Of a stretch of DNA of 19,837 nucleotides, positions 1 through 7,175 are shown piece after piece. The position numbers and the translations under genes were made by a program. The stretch lies in NCBI GenBank assembly GCA_018971065.1, contig JAGWVC010000074.1:1-19837 (forward strand), read 5' to 3'. The notes beneath the pieces were generated by a model. That model made no database searches and was not told the origin of the DNA. It saw only the letters and a program-made list of their open reading frames with translations. Each line of letters starts with the position of its first letter. Positions within the stretch are counted from its first letter, which is position 1. This DNA is from Sphingomonadales bacterium. GTDB lineage: Bacteria > Pseudomonadota > Alphaproteobacteria > Sphingomonadales > Sphingomonadaceae.

Positions 1-1140
1 GGCCATGACGCGCTGAACGACCTGCTGAACCGCAAGGCGGACGCGTTCTCGTCGTGCCTGTCGGTGCTGGGCCCCCTGCCCCCGCTGCCGTTCACGCCCG
101 AGGGCAGCGACATCACCGCGCAGCTTGACGCGGTGCGCGACGAACTGCCGTGGTCGGCGCATCTGGTCTGTTACGATGGCGCAAGGCACGCCGAGCATCG
201 CGCGATCATGACCGGGCTGCTGACCTGGAAGCGGCTGAAGCAGAACGAGGATTACCTGTACGGGCTGGTCGACCGGCTGATCGACCGGTTCGTCGGCAAC
301 GGCGGCTGCAACGTGGTGCCCGAATTCAGCCACGCCATTACAACCTATGCGATTTCCGATTTCATGGGCATTCCCGAGGCGGATCGCGCGGTGCTGCTGG
401 AGGCGATCGGCGCGCCGCCGAGCCAGTTGGAGGGCGACGCGCCGCTGAAGATCGGCCCCGATCCGCTGATCGCGATGAAGCCGCTGTTCGATGGCTACCT
501 GCGCAACCGGCTGGAGAACCCGACCGGCGACCTGATGAGCGAACTGGTGCGGACGCGCTATCGCGACGGGTCGGAGGTGCCGTTCGAGATATTGTCGAAT
601 CTGGCGCGGTTCACGTTCGGGGCCGGGCAAGACACGACCTCGCACCTGATCTCGATGGCGGTGCGGCTGCTGGCCGAGGACCCGGCCTTGCAGCAGCGGT
701 TGCGCGCCGACCCCGGCCGCGTGCCCGACTTCATCGAGGAAGTGCTGCGTTTCGATCCGCCGGTGAAGGTGGCCTATCGGCTGGCGCTGAAGGACACCGA
801 GGTGGCGGGCGTGGCGGTTCCCGCCGGCAGCGTGATGACCGCGTGCCTGGTGGGCGCGAACCGCGACCCCGCGCATTTCGACGATCCCGACCGGCTGGAC
901 ATCGACCGGCCGCACGCGCGCGACCACATGGCGTTCAGCCGGGGCCTGCACGCCTGCCCGGGCGCGCCGCTGGGGCGGATGGAGGCGCGGATCGCGCTGG
1001 AGAAGCTGCTGGCGCGGACCGGCGAGTTCCACCTTTCCGAAGCGCACCACGGCGGCGACGGCGACCGGCGCTACAACTTCGTGCCGACCTACACCTTCCG
1101 CAGCCTGGCCGACCTGCACATCGAATTCACCCCGGCCTGA
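1..1140 (+). CDS. Cytochrome P450, 5'-truncated by the window edge
   Basis: The reading frame is open from base 1, so the true start lies upstream; 379 C-terminal residues are present, numbered here from base 1. P450 hallmarks are clear. The I-helix oxygen-activation motif A-G-Q-D-T-T is at about residues 208-213, the K-helix E-x-x-R at E247-R250, and the haem loop F-S-R-G-L-H-A-C-P-G has the thiolate ligand C319. P450s of this soluble bacterial type hydroxylate hydrophobic substrates using electrons from a ferredoxin and its reductase; neither partner gene is in the window. The SDR gene starts 9 bp after the stop with its own GGAG, so the two are very likely co-transcribed and the SDR may oxidise the alcohol the P450 makes. 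Substrate and CYP family cannot be told from the sequence alone. Family assignment is certain; completeness upstream is unknown. Confidence 0.95.
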   Translation, partial: GHDALNDLLNRKADAFSSCLSVLGPLPPLPFTPEGSDITAQLDAVRDELPWSAHLVCYDGARHAEHRAIMTGLLTWKRLKQNEDYLYGLVDRLIDRFVGNGGCNVVPEFSHAITTYAISDFMGIPEADRAVLLEAIGAPPSQLEGDAPLKIGPDPLIAMKPLFDGYLRNRLENPTGDLMSELVRTRYRDGSEVPFEILSNLARFTFGAGQDTTSHLISMAVRLLAEDPALQQRLRADPGRVPDFIEEVLRFDPPVKVAYRLALKDTEVAGVAVPAGSVMTACLVGANRDPAHFDDPDRLDIDRPHARDHMAFSRGLHACPGAPLGRMEARIALEKLLARTGEFHLSEAHHGGDGDRRYNFVPTYTFRSLADLHIEFTPA

Positions 1141-1149
1141 GGAGCGACC

Positions 1150-1956
1150 ATGACGATTGCGGATGTATCGGGCAGGAGCCTGGCCGAGCTGGTGTCGCTG
1201 GCAGGCAAAGCCGCGGTGGTGACCGGCGGCGCCACCGGCCTTGGCAAGGCGATGGCGCGGCGGCTGGCGGAGGCCGGGGCGGCGGTGCTGATCGGCGATA
1301 TCGACATCGAGCTGGCGCGGGCGACGGCGGCGGAACTGGCGGCGAACGGCGGCGGCACGGTGCTGGCGACGCGGCTGGACGTGGCCGACAGCGCGTCGAT
1401 CGTCGCCACTGCCGAACTGGCGCTGGCGCGGTTCGGCAGCCTGGACATCTGGGTGAACAATGCCGCGCTTTATCCCAGCGTGCCGCTGCTGGAGACCACC
1501 GACGCGATCTGGGACGAGGTGATGGCGGTGAACATGCGGGGGATGTTCGTGGGTTCCCGCGAAGCGGCACGACGCATGATCGCCGCCGGCAAGGGTGGGG
1601 TGATCATCAACGTATCCTCGCAGGCGGGGTTTCGCGGCGTAGCGCCGGGGCTGGCGGCCTATGCCGCGTCGAAGCACGGGGTGCGCGGGGCCACCCGGCA
1701 ACTGGCGATCGAACTGGCGCCGCATGGCATCCGCGTGCTGGGGGTGGCGCCCAGCCATGCCCGCACCGAGAAGACCGAGGTGGCGATCGCGGCGATGCCC
1801 GAGCTGCTGGAACAGATCCCGGCGCTGAGCAGCAGCCGGCTGGGCCGGGTGGGCGTGCCCGACGATGTTGGCCGCGTGGTGCTGTTCCTGGCTTCGGACC
1901 TGGCGCTGTTCATGACCGGATCGACGCTGAAGGTGGACGCCGGGGAGATGGCCTAG
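1150..1956 (+). CDS. Short-chain dehydrogenase/reductase (SDR), classical, NAD-type
   Basis: This 268-residue classical SDR is a cytoplasmic NAD(P)-dependent alcohol/ketone oxidoreductase. The nucleotide-binding motif T-G-G-A-T-G-L-G is at residues 25-32 after a roughly 20-residue N-terminal extension. N-N-A-A is at 103-106, the catalytic Ser is in the S156-S157 pair, and Y171-x-x-x-K175 is the catalytic pair. An Asp at the end of beta-2 (I-G-D-I-D) suggests NAD rather than NADP. GGAG at 1141-1144 precedes the ATG at good spacing and directly follows the P450 stop. Oxidation of the P450 product is inferred from this coupling, not shown. The gene ends tail-to-tail with the CMD-like gene on the opposite strand; both stop codons lie in one CTAG. 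Confidence 0.93.
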   Translation: MTIADVSGRSLAELVSLAGKAAVVTGGATGLGKAMARRLAEAGAAVLIGDIDIELARATAAELAANGGGTVLATRLDVADSASIVATAELALARFGSLDIWVNNAALYPSVPLLETTDAIWDEVMAVNMRGMFVGSREAARRMIAAGKGGVIINVSSQAGFRGVAPGLAAYAASKHGVRGATRQLAIELAPHGIRVLGVAPSHARTEKTEVAIAAMPELLEQIPALSSSRLGRVGVPDDVGRVVLFLASDLALFMTGSTLKVDAGEMA

Positions 1957-2603
1957 CGGCCGGCCAGTCCCCGGTTGGTGGGTTCCAGCCGCAGGCGCAG
2001 CGAGTTCTGGAAGTAGGCGGTGGCGACGAACTGGCCGATCAGCACCAGCAGTTCGACCATCTGGTGATCGCTGAAGGTCTGCGACAGCGTGGCCCAGGTC
2101 TCGTCGCTGACCATGGCATCGGCGATGCATTCCTCGGCCGCGCGCAGGATCGCGCGTTCGTGCGCGGTCCAGCCGGGCGCTTCGGAGCCGACGGTGACGC
2201 GCTCGATCTCCTCGCTGGTGACGCCGAGGCGCCTGGCCTGGTTGACGTGCTCGCCGAATTCGTAAGGCGCCTGGCTGAGCCAGCCGCAGCGCAGGATCGC
2301 CAGCTTGCGATCGCGCGGGGGCAGCACGCTTTCCGGCCCCTGGATCTGCACCGACAGCGTCATCAGCTTGTGCCAGATGCCGGGATAGCGTTCCATCACG
2401 AACATGATTTCGGGGATGGCGTCCACGGGCAGCGGTTCGGTGGCGCCGGTGACGCCGCCGCGCAGCATGGCGGTGGCGGCCTGGACTTCGTCGATCACCG
2501 ACATGCGGTCGAGCGGTTCGATGCGCGGGGGCTTGCCGATGATCTCGGCCTCGCGCGCGGCGATGCGTTCGGCCAGGCTGGCGTTCGCGGTGGATTCGGT
2601 CAT
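1953..2603 (-). CDS. Carboxymuconolactone decarboxylase (CMD)/AhpD-like family protein
   Basis: The 216-residue, mostly helical protein carries a CMD-like core. The segment with C106, then Y-E-F-G-E-H-V (E115, E118, H119), then an R-R-L-G-V-T-S-E-E-I stretch (124-133) matches the conserved core of the family. The redox C-x-x-C of AhpD peroxidase-reductases is absent; C106 and C159 are isolated. A disulphide reductase role is therefore unlikely, and decarboxylase/hydrolase-like or unknown chemistry is possible. Members of this family are common in sphingomonad xenobiotic and steroid clusters without a proven reaction. The ATG at 2603 has GGAG seven bases upstream. The gene lies 19 bp after the TetR stop on the same strand, so the two probably form an operon controlled from the divergent promoter near 3230-3300. 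The family call is solid; the reaction is unknown. Confidence 0.85.
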   Translation of the reverse strand: MTESTANASLAERIAAREAEIIGKPPRIEPLDRMSVIDEVQAATAMLRGGVTGATEPLPVDAIPEIMFVMERYPGIWHKLMTLSVQIQGPESVLPPRDRKLAILRCGWLSQAPYEFGEHVNQARRLGVTSEEIERVTVGSEAPGWTAHERAILRAAEECIADAMVSDETWATLSQTFSDHQMVELLVLIGQFVATAYFQNSLRLRLEPTNRGLAGR

Positions 2604-2622
2604 CGGGATGCTCCGTGTACTG

Positions 2623-3231
2623 TCAGGTTTGCGGGGTTGTGCGGTTCAGCGAGGCCAGCGTCGCATCGATGAAGCGGCGGACTTCGGGATGGCCCAGCGT
2701 GATGCCGATCGCCGCCTCGTTCGCCAGCAGGCGCGCGACGGCGGTGAGCAGCACCACCGCGCAGACCGGCGGGCACAAGGCGGGATCGACCCCGGCGGCG
2801 GCCAGCAGCGGCGCGATCGCCTGCGCCTGTTCGGCGCGCGCTTCCTCGGCGCGGCGGGTGATTTCGGCGCGGATCGCCTTGCGATGATTGGCCAGCCCGA
2901 TGAATTCGACGCCCAGCGCCGATTGCGACCAGCCGGACTGGAACCGCCACAGCGCCGCCAGCGGATCGCCGTTGGCCAGCGTCTGTTCAAGCTCGGCGGT
3001 GTGCGTGGCGGTCATCCGCTGGTGCAGCGCGATGAACAGGTCGTCAGTGGTGGCATAGTAGTAGTGCAGCAGCGCCGGGGTCAGACCGGCCTCGGCCGCG
3101 ACCTGCCGGGTGGAGACGGCGCCATAGCCTTCGCGCACCATCAGCGCCTGCGCGGCATCGAGGATCAGGCGCCGGGTTTCCTCGGGATCGCGGCGGACGC
3201 GCTTCTTCGTGGTGACGGTCGACTGGGTCAC
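2623..3231 (-). CDS. TetR/AcrR-family transcriptional regulator (first)
   Basis: The 202-residue regulator has a typical TetR N-terminal helix-turn-helix at about residues 35-58 (G-Y-G-A-V-S-T-R-Q-V-A then A-G-L-T-P-A-L-L-H-Y-Y-Y) and a helical ligand-binding C-terminal domain. I chose the GTG at 3231 because AGGA lies seven bases upstream. An in-frame ATG at 3276 would add 15 residues but has no ribosome site and starts next to the palindrome. The gene is divergent from the SMP-30 gene at 3331, and the spacer contains a 20-bp TetR-like operator, so autorepression plus control of the neighbour is likely. The CMD-like gene follows after 19 bp. The protein resembles the TetR regulator at 7176 along its length (shared E-F-x-x-L-A-N, A-L/I-R-A-E and G-H-x-E-x-x-x-x-I patterns), suggesting related effectors. 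The effector is unknown. Confidence 0.9.
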   Translation of the reverse strand: MTQSTVTTKKRVRRDPEETRRLILDAAQALMVREGYGAVSTRQVAAEAGLTPALLHYYYATTDDLFIALHQRMTATHTAELEQTLANGDPLAALWRFQSGWSQSALGVEFIGLANHRKAIRAEITRRAEEARAEQAQAIAPLLAAAGVDPALCPPVCAVVLLTAVARLLANEAAIGITLGHPEVRRFIDATLASLNRTTPQT

Positions 3232-3251
3232 GGCGATTTCCTGGCTGGCGC

Positions 3252-3268
3252 GGCGGTTGACAACCGCC
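3252..3268. promoter_or_regulatory. Perfect 17-bp palindrome over the -35 box of the SMP-30 promoter
   Basis: GGCGGTTG-A-CAACCGCC is an exact inverted repeat with 8-bp arms and a single central base. It contains TTGACA at 3257-3262, the consensus -35 hexamer for the rightward gene. A weak -10 (TACTAA, 3279-3284) follows 16 bp later inside the neighbouring palindrome. The position in a divergent TetR/SMP-30 spacer suggests a protein-binding site, or a second operator different in sequence from the one at 3279-3298. A chance origin is unlikely for eight perfect pairs here, but binding is inferred. Confidence 0.5.
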
Positions 3269-3278
3269 CTCGGCATTC

Positions 3279-3298
3279 TACTAAACAGATGTTCAGTA
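3279..3298. promoter_or_regulatory. Candidate TetR operator, 20-bp inverted repeat
   Basis: TACTAAACA-GA-TGTTCAGTA is an inverted repeat with 9-bp arms and one mismatched pair. Its size, AT-rich outer part and place between a TetR gene and a divergent target are typical of TetR-family operators. It overlaps the probable -10 region of the rightward SMP-30 promoter and lies just upstream of the TetR GTG start, so one bound dimer could block both directions. I did not see a second copy of this arm sequence in the other spacers of the window. Confidence 0.65.
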
Positions 3299-3330
3299 AA
3301 GTGCAAAGCGAACACGCGAGGGAGGCGGCG

Positions 3331-4200
3331 ATGCGGATCACCCGGCTGGATGCGCCGGTTTGCGCCGGGGGCGAGAACCCGCTGTGGTGCGGGCGCGACA
3401 ACCTTCTGTACTACATCGATAATTCGGGCCGTAAGGTCCATTCTCACGATCCGGCAACCGGGCGGTCGCGCACCTGGGAGATGCCCGATGTCGTCACCAC
3501 GCTGGTGCTGCGGGACGGGGGCGGTGCGGTGGTTACGCTGCGGTCCGGCATATTCCTGCTGGATTTCGCGTCGGGCGCGCTGGAATGCCTGCACCCGCTG
3601 CCAGACCCGCCGCCGCATGTGTTCAACGACGGCAAGGTGGACCGGCGCGGCCGGTTCGTGATCGGCGCCAGCACCGCGCGGTTTGCCGATCCGGCGCCCG
3701 ATGGCGGCCTGTTCCGGCTGGATGGCGACCGCACGCTGCATAGGCTTGACGGCGACATCCACTTTTCCAACGGCCCGTGCTGGTCGCCCGGCGGGGACAC
3801 GCTGTACTTTGCCGACAGTTGGCGCCGCACGATATATGCCTATGACTACGACCTTGCCAGCGGCGCGGCCACCGGGCGGCGGCCGTTCGTGACCACCGAG
3901 GCGCTGGGCGGACTGCCCGACGGCGCCACCGTGGACAGCGACGGGCGGCTGTGGGTGGCGATCTATGGCGGCGGCGTCATCGCGGTGTTCACGCCCGATG
4001 GCGCGCTGGAGCGCACCATCGCGATGCCGGTGAAGCTGGTGTCCAGCGTCGCGTTCGGCGGGCCGGCGCTGGAGCGGCTGTTCGTTACCACCATCGCGCA
4101 CGGATCGATGGGCGAGCCGGTCGAGGAGGGCGCCGGCGCGCTCTACGCCATAGACGGGCTTGCCCCGCGCGGTTTGCCCGAACCCGGTTACGCCGGCTGA
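3331..4200 (+). CDS. SMP-30/gluconolactonase/LRE-family protein (first)
   Basis: The 289-residue six-bladed beta-propeller protein of the SMP-30 (regucalcin/gluconolactonase) family would hydrolyse sugar or other lactones with one divalent metal. The expected metal ligands are visible: E15 (G-G-E-N-P-L-W), N147 (F-S-N-G) and D197 (P-D-G-A). The substrate-side N99-D100 (V-F-N-D-G-K) is also intact, so the protein should be active. No signal peptide is seen, so it is cytoplasmic. The ATG at 3331 has GGAGG five bases upstream. It is transcribed from the divergent TetR spacer and converges with the LLM oxidoreductase gene, leaving 16 bp. With a P450, SDRs and a flavin oxidoreductase nearby, a non-sugar lactone made by ring oxidation is a plausible substrate; this is inference. 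Confidence 0.9.
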   Translation: MRITRLDAPVCAGGENPLWCGRDNLLYYIDNSGRKVHSHDPATGRSRTWEMPDVVTTLVLRDGGGAVVTLRSGIFLLDFASGALECLHPLPDPPPHVFNDGKVDRRGRFVIGASTARFADPAPDGGLFRLDGDRTLHRLDGDIHFSNGPCWSPGGDTLYFADSWRRTIYAYDYDLASGAATGRRPFVTTEALGGLPDGATVDSDGRLWVAIYGGGVIAVFTPDGALERTIAMPVKLVSSVAFGGPALERLFVTTIAHGSMGEPVEEGAGALYAIDGLAPRGLPEPGYAG

Positions 4201-4216
4201 AGCACGCGGCCTGACC

Positions 4217-5254
4217 TCAATCACGAAACGCGGGCATCACTTCGCGCGCGAACAGCCGCAGTTCGCGCCAGTGCTGGTCCATGTCGGGGACGCCCGTGGG
4301 GGTCATCATCACGTATTCGGGATCGATGCGGTCGCGAATGGCGCGCAGTTCGGCCGCGCACTGGTCAGGCGTGCCGACGATGGCCCGGTTGGGCACGAAT
4401 TCGTCGAGGCTGACCGCCTTGCCGCCGAAGATCACCTCGTTGGAAACGGCATCGCGATCGGCTTTCGACCCCAGGTTGTCGTAGCTTTGCCAGACGGTGG
4501 TGACGTTGCGCAGCCACTGGGGGTCAAGCTGGTCGCGGGTGGGGGCGATGTGCAGGTCCCGCATCAGCGCCAGCGTGGCCGGGCGGCCATGGGCGGCGGC
4601 GATGGCCTTGTATTCGGCGACCTTGCTTTCCAGTTCGACCATGTGTTCGGCAAAGCTGATCAGCCAGCCGTCGCCCAGCCGCCCGGCGCGGCGCATCGCC
4701 GGGGCGCTGACCGCACCGATCCACAGCGGCATCGGCGGGCCGGGCGGCGGCTTGGGCACGACGGTCAGGTCGTCGATGGTGAAGTGGCTGCCGTGATACG
4801 AAAACGGCTCGCCCGCCAGCCCCTTGCGGATGATCTCCAGGCATTCCTCCATCCGCCCGGCACGGGTTTTGAAATCCCAGCCGGTGGTCTCGAACTCGTC
4901 GCGCTTGTAGCCGATCCCCGAGCCGAGGATGAAGCGGTTGCCCGACAGCTCGTTGAGGGTGTTCACTTCCTCGATGATCTCCACCGGATGGCGCGACGGC
5001 AGCAACATGATGTTGGTGCAGAACTTCAGCCGGGTGGTGCGCGCCAGCATCGCCGCCACCATCGTCAGCGGCGCCGACGGCTCGGACGCGGTATCGCCGC
5101 CGAACGCGGTGCGGTCGGCAAAGCGGTGGTGGCCGACGTAGGCGATGTCGTAGCCCAGTTCCTCCATCTCGGCGATGAAGCGATAGACCCGGCCATAAGG
5201 ATCGGCGGCGCCGCGATCGATCAGCTTGCGCGAGACGAGAAATCCGAATTTCAT
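4217..5254 (-). CDS. LLM-class flavin-dependent oxidoreductase
   Basis: The 345-residue luciferase-like monooxygenase (TIM-barrel, FMN- or F420-linked) starts M-K-F-G-F. Family segments include V-G-H-H-R-F (40-45), the L-S-G-N-R-F-I-L-G-S-G-I-G-Y stretch (103-116), R-A-G-R-M-E-E (131-137) and a P-L-W-I-G strand with R-L-G-D-G-W (176-197). Such enzymes catalyse flavin-dependent hydroxylation, Baeyer-Villiger oxidation, desulphonation or F420-dependent dehydrogenation; which applies here cannot be read off. I chose the ATG at 5254 because GGAGG lies eight bases upstream. The in-frame ATG at 5272 would put that ribosome site inside the gene. It is divergent from the second SMP-30 gene across 130 bp. 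Lactonase-like genes on both sides make a lactone-forming type II Baeyer-Villiger role attractive but unproven. Confidence 0.9.
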   Translation of the reverse strand: MKFGFLVSRKLIDRGAADPYGRVYRFIAEMEELGYDIAYVGHHRFADRTAFGGDTASEPSAPLTMVAAMLARTTRLKFCTNIMLLPSRHPVEIIEEVNTLNELSGNRFILGSGIGYKRDEFETTGWDFKTRAGRMEECLEIIRKGLAGEPFSYHGSHFTIDDLTVVPKPPPGPPMPLWIGAVSAPAMRRAGRLGDGWLISFAEHMVELESKVAEYKAIAAAHGRPATLALMRDLHIAPTRDQLDPQWLRNVTTVWQSYDNLGSKADRDAVSNEVIFGGKAVSLDEFVPNRAIVGTPDQCAAELRAIRDRIDPEYVMMTPTGVPDMDQHWRELRLFAREVMPAFRD

Positions 5255-5298
5255 GGCGCGTTCCTCCCGCATCAGGCCATCGTGATTCGTCGCGGCCC

Positions 5299-5327
5299 TT
5301 GACAGTCCGTCGCGATGCTAACATTCT
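5299..5327 (+). promoter_or_regulatory. Possible promoter for the SMP-30(2)-SDR run
   Basis: A perfect -35 hexamer TTGACA is at 5299-5304 in the spacer between the LLM gene and the second SMP-30 gene. Possible -10 elements are poor: CATTCT at 17-bp spacing, or TAACAT (5319-5324) at only 14 bp. Short direct repeats CGTCGCG (5288-5294 and 5308-5314) flank the -35 box. No convincing palindrome was found here. The direction fits the + genes. Confidence 0.35.
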
Positions 5328-5384
5328 GACGAGCGAAGAGGCAAGCCCGGCGCGAAGGCGGGCGGGATACCCTGGGAGGATGCC

Positions 5385-6281
5385 ATGACCGAACTCGCCG
5401 TCGGAGATTATCGCCAGCTTGCGCAGGGGACCTATCTGGAGGGCCTGTCGTATGACTTCGTCCGCGACGTGATCTGGTACAGCGACGTGATCGAGGGCGG
5501 CATTCACGGCGTGAAGCCCGATGGCACCCCGGTCGGTTCGTTCAATGACGGGCGGATGTGGACCGGCGGGGTGATGATGAACGCGTGCGGCGCGGTGTTC
5601 TCCACCGGCCAGGGCGGCATCATGTGGAACAACCCCGATACCGGCAGGTCGGGATGGCTGCTGGACACGCTGGAAGGCAAGCCGATCAACGGCATCAACG
5701 AGATGTGGCCCGACGGCACCGGCGGCATCTATTTCGGCACCAACGACATCGAATACATCATCGAGGCGAAGGACACGCGGCCCAGCGCGCTGTACCGGCT
5801 GACGGTGGACCGCGAGGTGATCAAGCTGTCCGACAACGTCTATTTCTCCAACGGCATCGGTTTCGATCCGGCGCGGCGCAAATTCTATTGCAGCGACACC
5901 TTCCGCACCGCGTGGGTGTGGGACGTGGCCGACGACCTGTCGCTGGCCAACCAGCGCGTGCTGCTGGACAAGGAGGACTGCGACGGGCTGGCACTGGATG
6001 CGCAGGGCAACATCTGGATCACCGGATTCCGCTCACCGGGCGAGCTGACCCGGCTTTCGCCCGAGGGCACGCTGCTGGCGCCGGTGCCGACGCCGCCGGG
6101 ATCGACCACGCAGGTGCGGTTCGGCGGCGCCGACTTGCGCGACTATTACATCAACGTCGTACCCGCCGATGGCGGCGACAGCCTGAAGGAAGGCCAGCCG
6201 CTGAAGTGCCCGTCGTACCTCTATCGCGGCCGCAGCGAAGTGCCCGGCATGGCCGTGGCGGCGGCGAACTTCGCACTCTAA
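5385..6281 (+). CDS. SMP-30/gluconolactonase-like protein (second, divergent)
   Basis: The 298-residue beta-propeller protein of the SMP-30 family is only distantly similar to the one at 3331. Likely metal ligands are E19 (Y-L-E-G-L), N156 (F-S-N-G) and D200 (C-D-G-L-A-L-D). The usual substrate-side Asn-Asp pair reads N105-E106 (G-I-N-E-M-W), an Asp-to-Glu change that may alter substrate range. GGGAGG at 5374-5379 sets the ATG. No signal peptide is seen. The SDR begins 21 bp downstream with its own ribosome site, so both are probably one transcript. Lactone hydrolysis is the family's best-known activity; here it is inferred from fold and ligands. Two different lactonase-like proteins in one cluster suggest two lactone steps or two stereochemical forms. 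Confidence 0.85.
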   Translation: MTELAVGDYRQLAQGTYLEGLSYDFVRDVIWYSDVIEGGIHGVKPDGTPVGSFNDGRMWTGGVMMNACGAVFSTGQGGIMWNNPDTGRSGWLLDTLEGKPINGINEMWPDGTGGIYFGTNDIEYIIEAKDTRPSALYRLTVDREVIKLSDNVYFSNGIGFDPARRKFYCSDTFRTAWVWDVADDLSLANQRVLLDKEDCDGLALDAQGNIWITGFRSPGELTRLSPEGTLLAPVPTPPGSTTQVRFGGADLRDYYINVVPADGGDSLKEGQPLKCPSYLYRGRSEVPGMAVAAANFAL

Positions 6282-6302
6282 TCGATGGCAGGGAGAAGCA
6301 GA

Positions 6303-7061
6303 ATGGCGGGACGGCTTGAGGGCAAGGTTGCGATCATCACCGGCGCGGGCCAGGGTATCGGCGCGGCGATTGCGGAATTGTACGCGCGCGAAGGCGCCAA
6401 AGTGCTGATCACCGGGCGCACATTCAGCAAGCTGGAGGACGTGGCCGAGAGGATCACGGCCGCCGGCGGCACCTGCACGCCGTTCCAGGCGCTGGCGGGC
6501 GAGAAGGACCAGTCGATCGCCACCGTGGCCAGGGCGATTGCCGACTGGGGACGCGTGGACGTGCTGGTGAACAACGCCCACACCTTCACCGACTATCTGC
6601 CGATCGAGGACCCGAAGATGGAGGACAACTGCAAGATCGACTTCCAGTCGGCGTTCTTCGGCTCGCTGCAACTGATGCAGGAATGCTATCCGCACATGGT
6701 CAGGCAGGGCGGCGGCGCGGTGCTGAACTTCGGCTCCAGCTATGGCCCGCGCAGCGAGCCGGGGTTCCTGGCCTATTCCGCCAGCAAGGAGGCGATCCGC
6801 TCGCTGACCCGCACCGCCGCCAGGGAATGGGGCAAGCACGGCATCCGCGTGAACACGATCCTGCCCTCGGCGCTGACCCCGAAGTCGATCTGGTATCTGG
6901 AAGATTCGGGCACGTACGATCTGGAGGTCGCCAAGGTCGCGCTGGGCCGGTTCGGCACGCCCGAGGACATCGCGCCGACCTGCCTGTTCCTGGCCAGCGA
7001 CGAGGGCAACTATGTGACCGGGCAGACCATCGGCGTCGATGGCGGCAGCACGATGTTCTGA
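6303..7061 (+). CDS. Short-chain dehydrogenase/reductase (SDR), probably NADP-type
   Basis: This 252-residue classical SDR has the cofactor motif T-G-A-G-Q-G-I-G at residues 13-20 and N-N-A-H at 90-93, where the last position is usually A or G. The catalytic Ser is in S145-S146, with Y158 and K162. Residue R39 after beta-2 (I-T-G-R) points to NADPH, unlike the two other SDRs here, which have Asp. The start at 6303 is preceded by GGGAG seven bases upstream. An in-frame ATG at 6285 has no ribosome site. It lies 21 bp after the second SMP-30 gene and upstream of a TetR regulator. It probably handles a hydroxyl/keto step in the same pathway; the substrate is unknown. Confidence 0.92.
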   Translation: MAGRLEGKVAIITGAGQGIGAAIAELYAREGAKVLITGRTFSKLEDVAERITAAGGTCTPFQALAGEKDQSIATVARAIADWGRVDVLVNNAHTFTDYLPIEDPKMEDNCKIDFQSAFFGSLQLMQECYPHMVRQGGGAVLNFGSSYGPRSEPGFLAYSASKEAIRSLTRTAAREWGKHGIRVNTILPSALTPKSIWYLEDSGTYDLEVAKVALGRFGTPEDIAPTCLFLASDEGNYVTGQTIGVDGGSTMF

Positions 7062-7128
7062 CCGCTTCGGCGGGTGAATGCTGCGGGGTTTACGCTGCCG
7101 GTGCGATGCGCGATAGCGCCGTTGACCG

Positions 7129-7147
7129 CCTGTCCGCCGGGGACAGG
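7129..7147. promoter_or_regulatory. Inverted repeat upstream of the second TetR gene
   Basis: CCTGTCC-GCCGG-GGACAGG is a perfect 7-bp inverted repeat with a 5-base centre, 28 bp before the TetR start. A -35-like TTGACC (7122-7127) lies just upstream. It could be an operator for the downstream TetR, or a weak hairpin ending the preceding SDR transcript; no T-run follows. GC-rich context raises the chance rate. Confidence 0.35.
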
Positions 7148-7175
7148 TGCGACGCGGCAGCAGAAGGGTGATTGG

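Noticed and set aside
150..2672. An 840-codon open frame on + overlapping the P450, SDR and CMD-like genes
   Set aside because: It is a shadow frame of low-complexity Arg/Gly/Ala composition, while the genes it overlaps have strong family motifs and ribosome sites.
3232..3276. ATG at 3276 as the start of the first TetR gene
   Set aside because: There is no ribosome site before it and it abuts the operator palindrome; the GTG at 3231 has AGGA at proper spacing and gives the usual TetR length.
5288..5314. Direct repeats CGTCGCG flanking the TTGACA box before the second SMP-30 gene as an operator
   Set aside because: Seven-base GC-rich repeats are common by chance here and have no dyad symmetry; kept only as a remark in the promoter entry.
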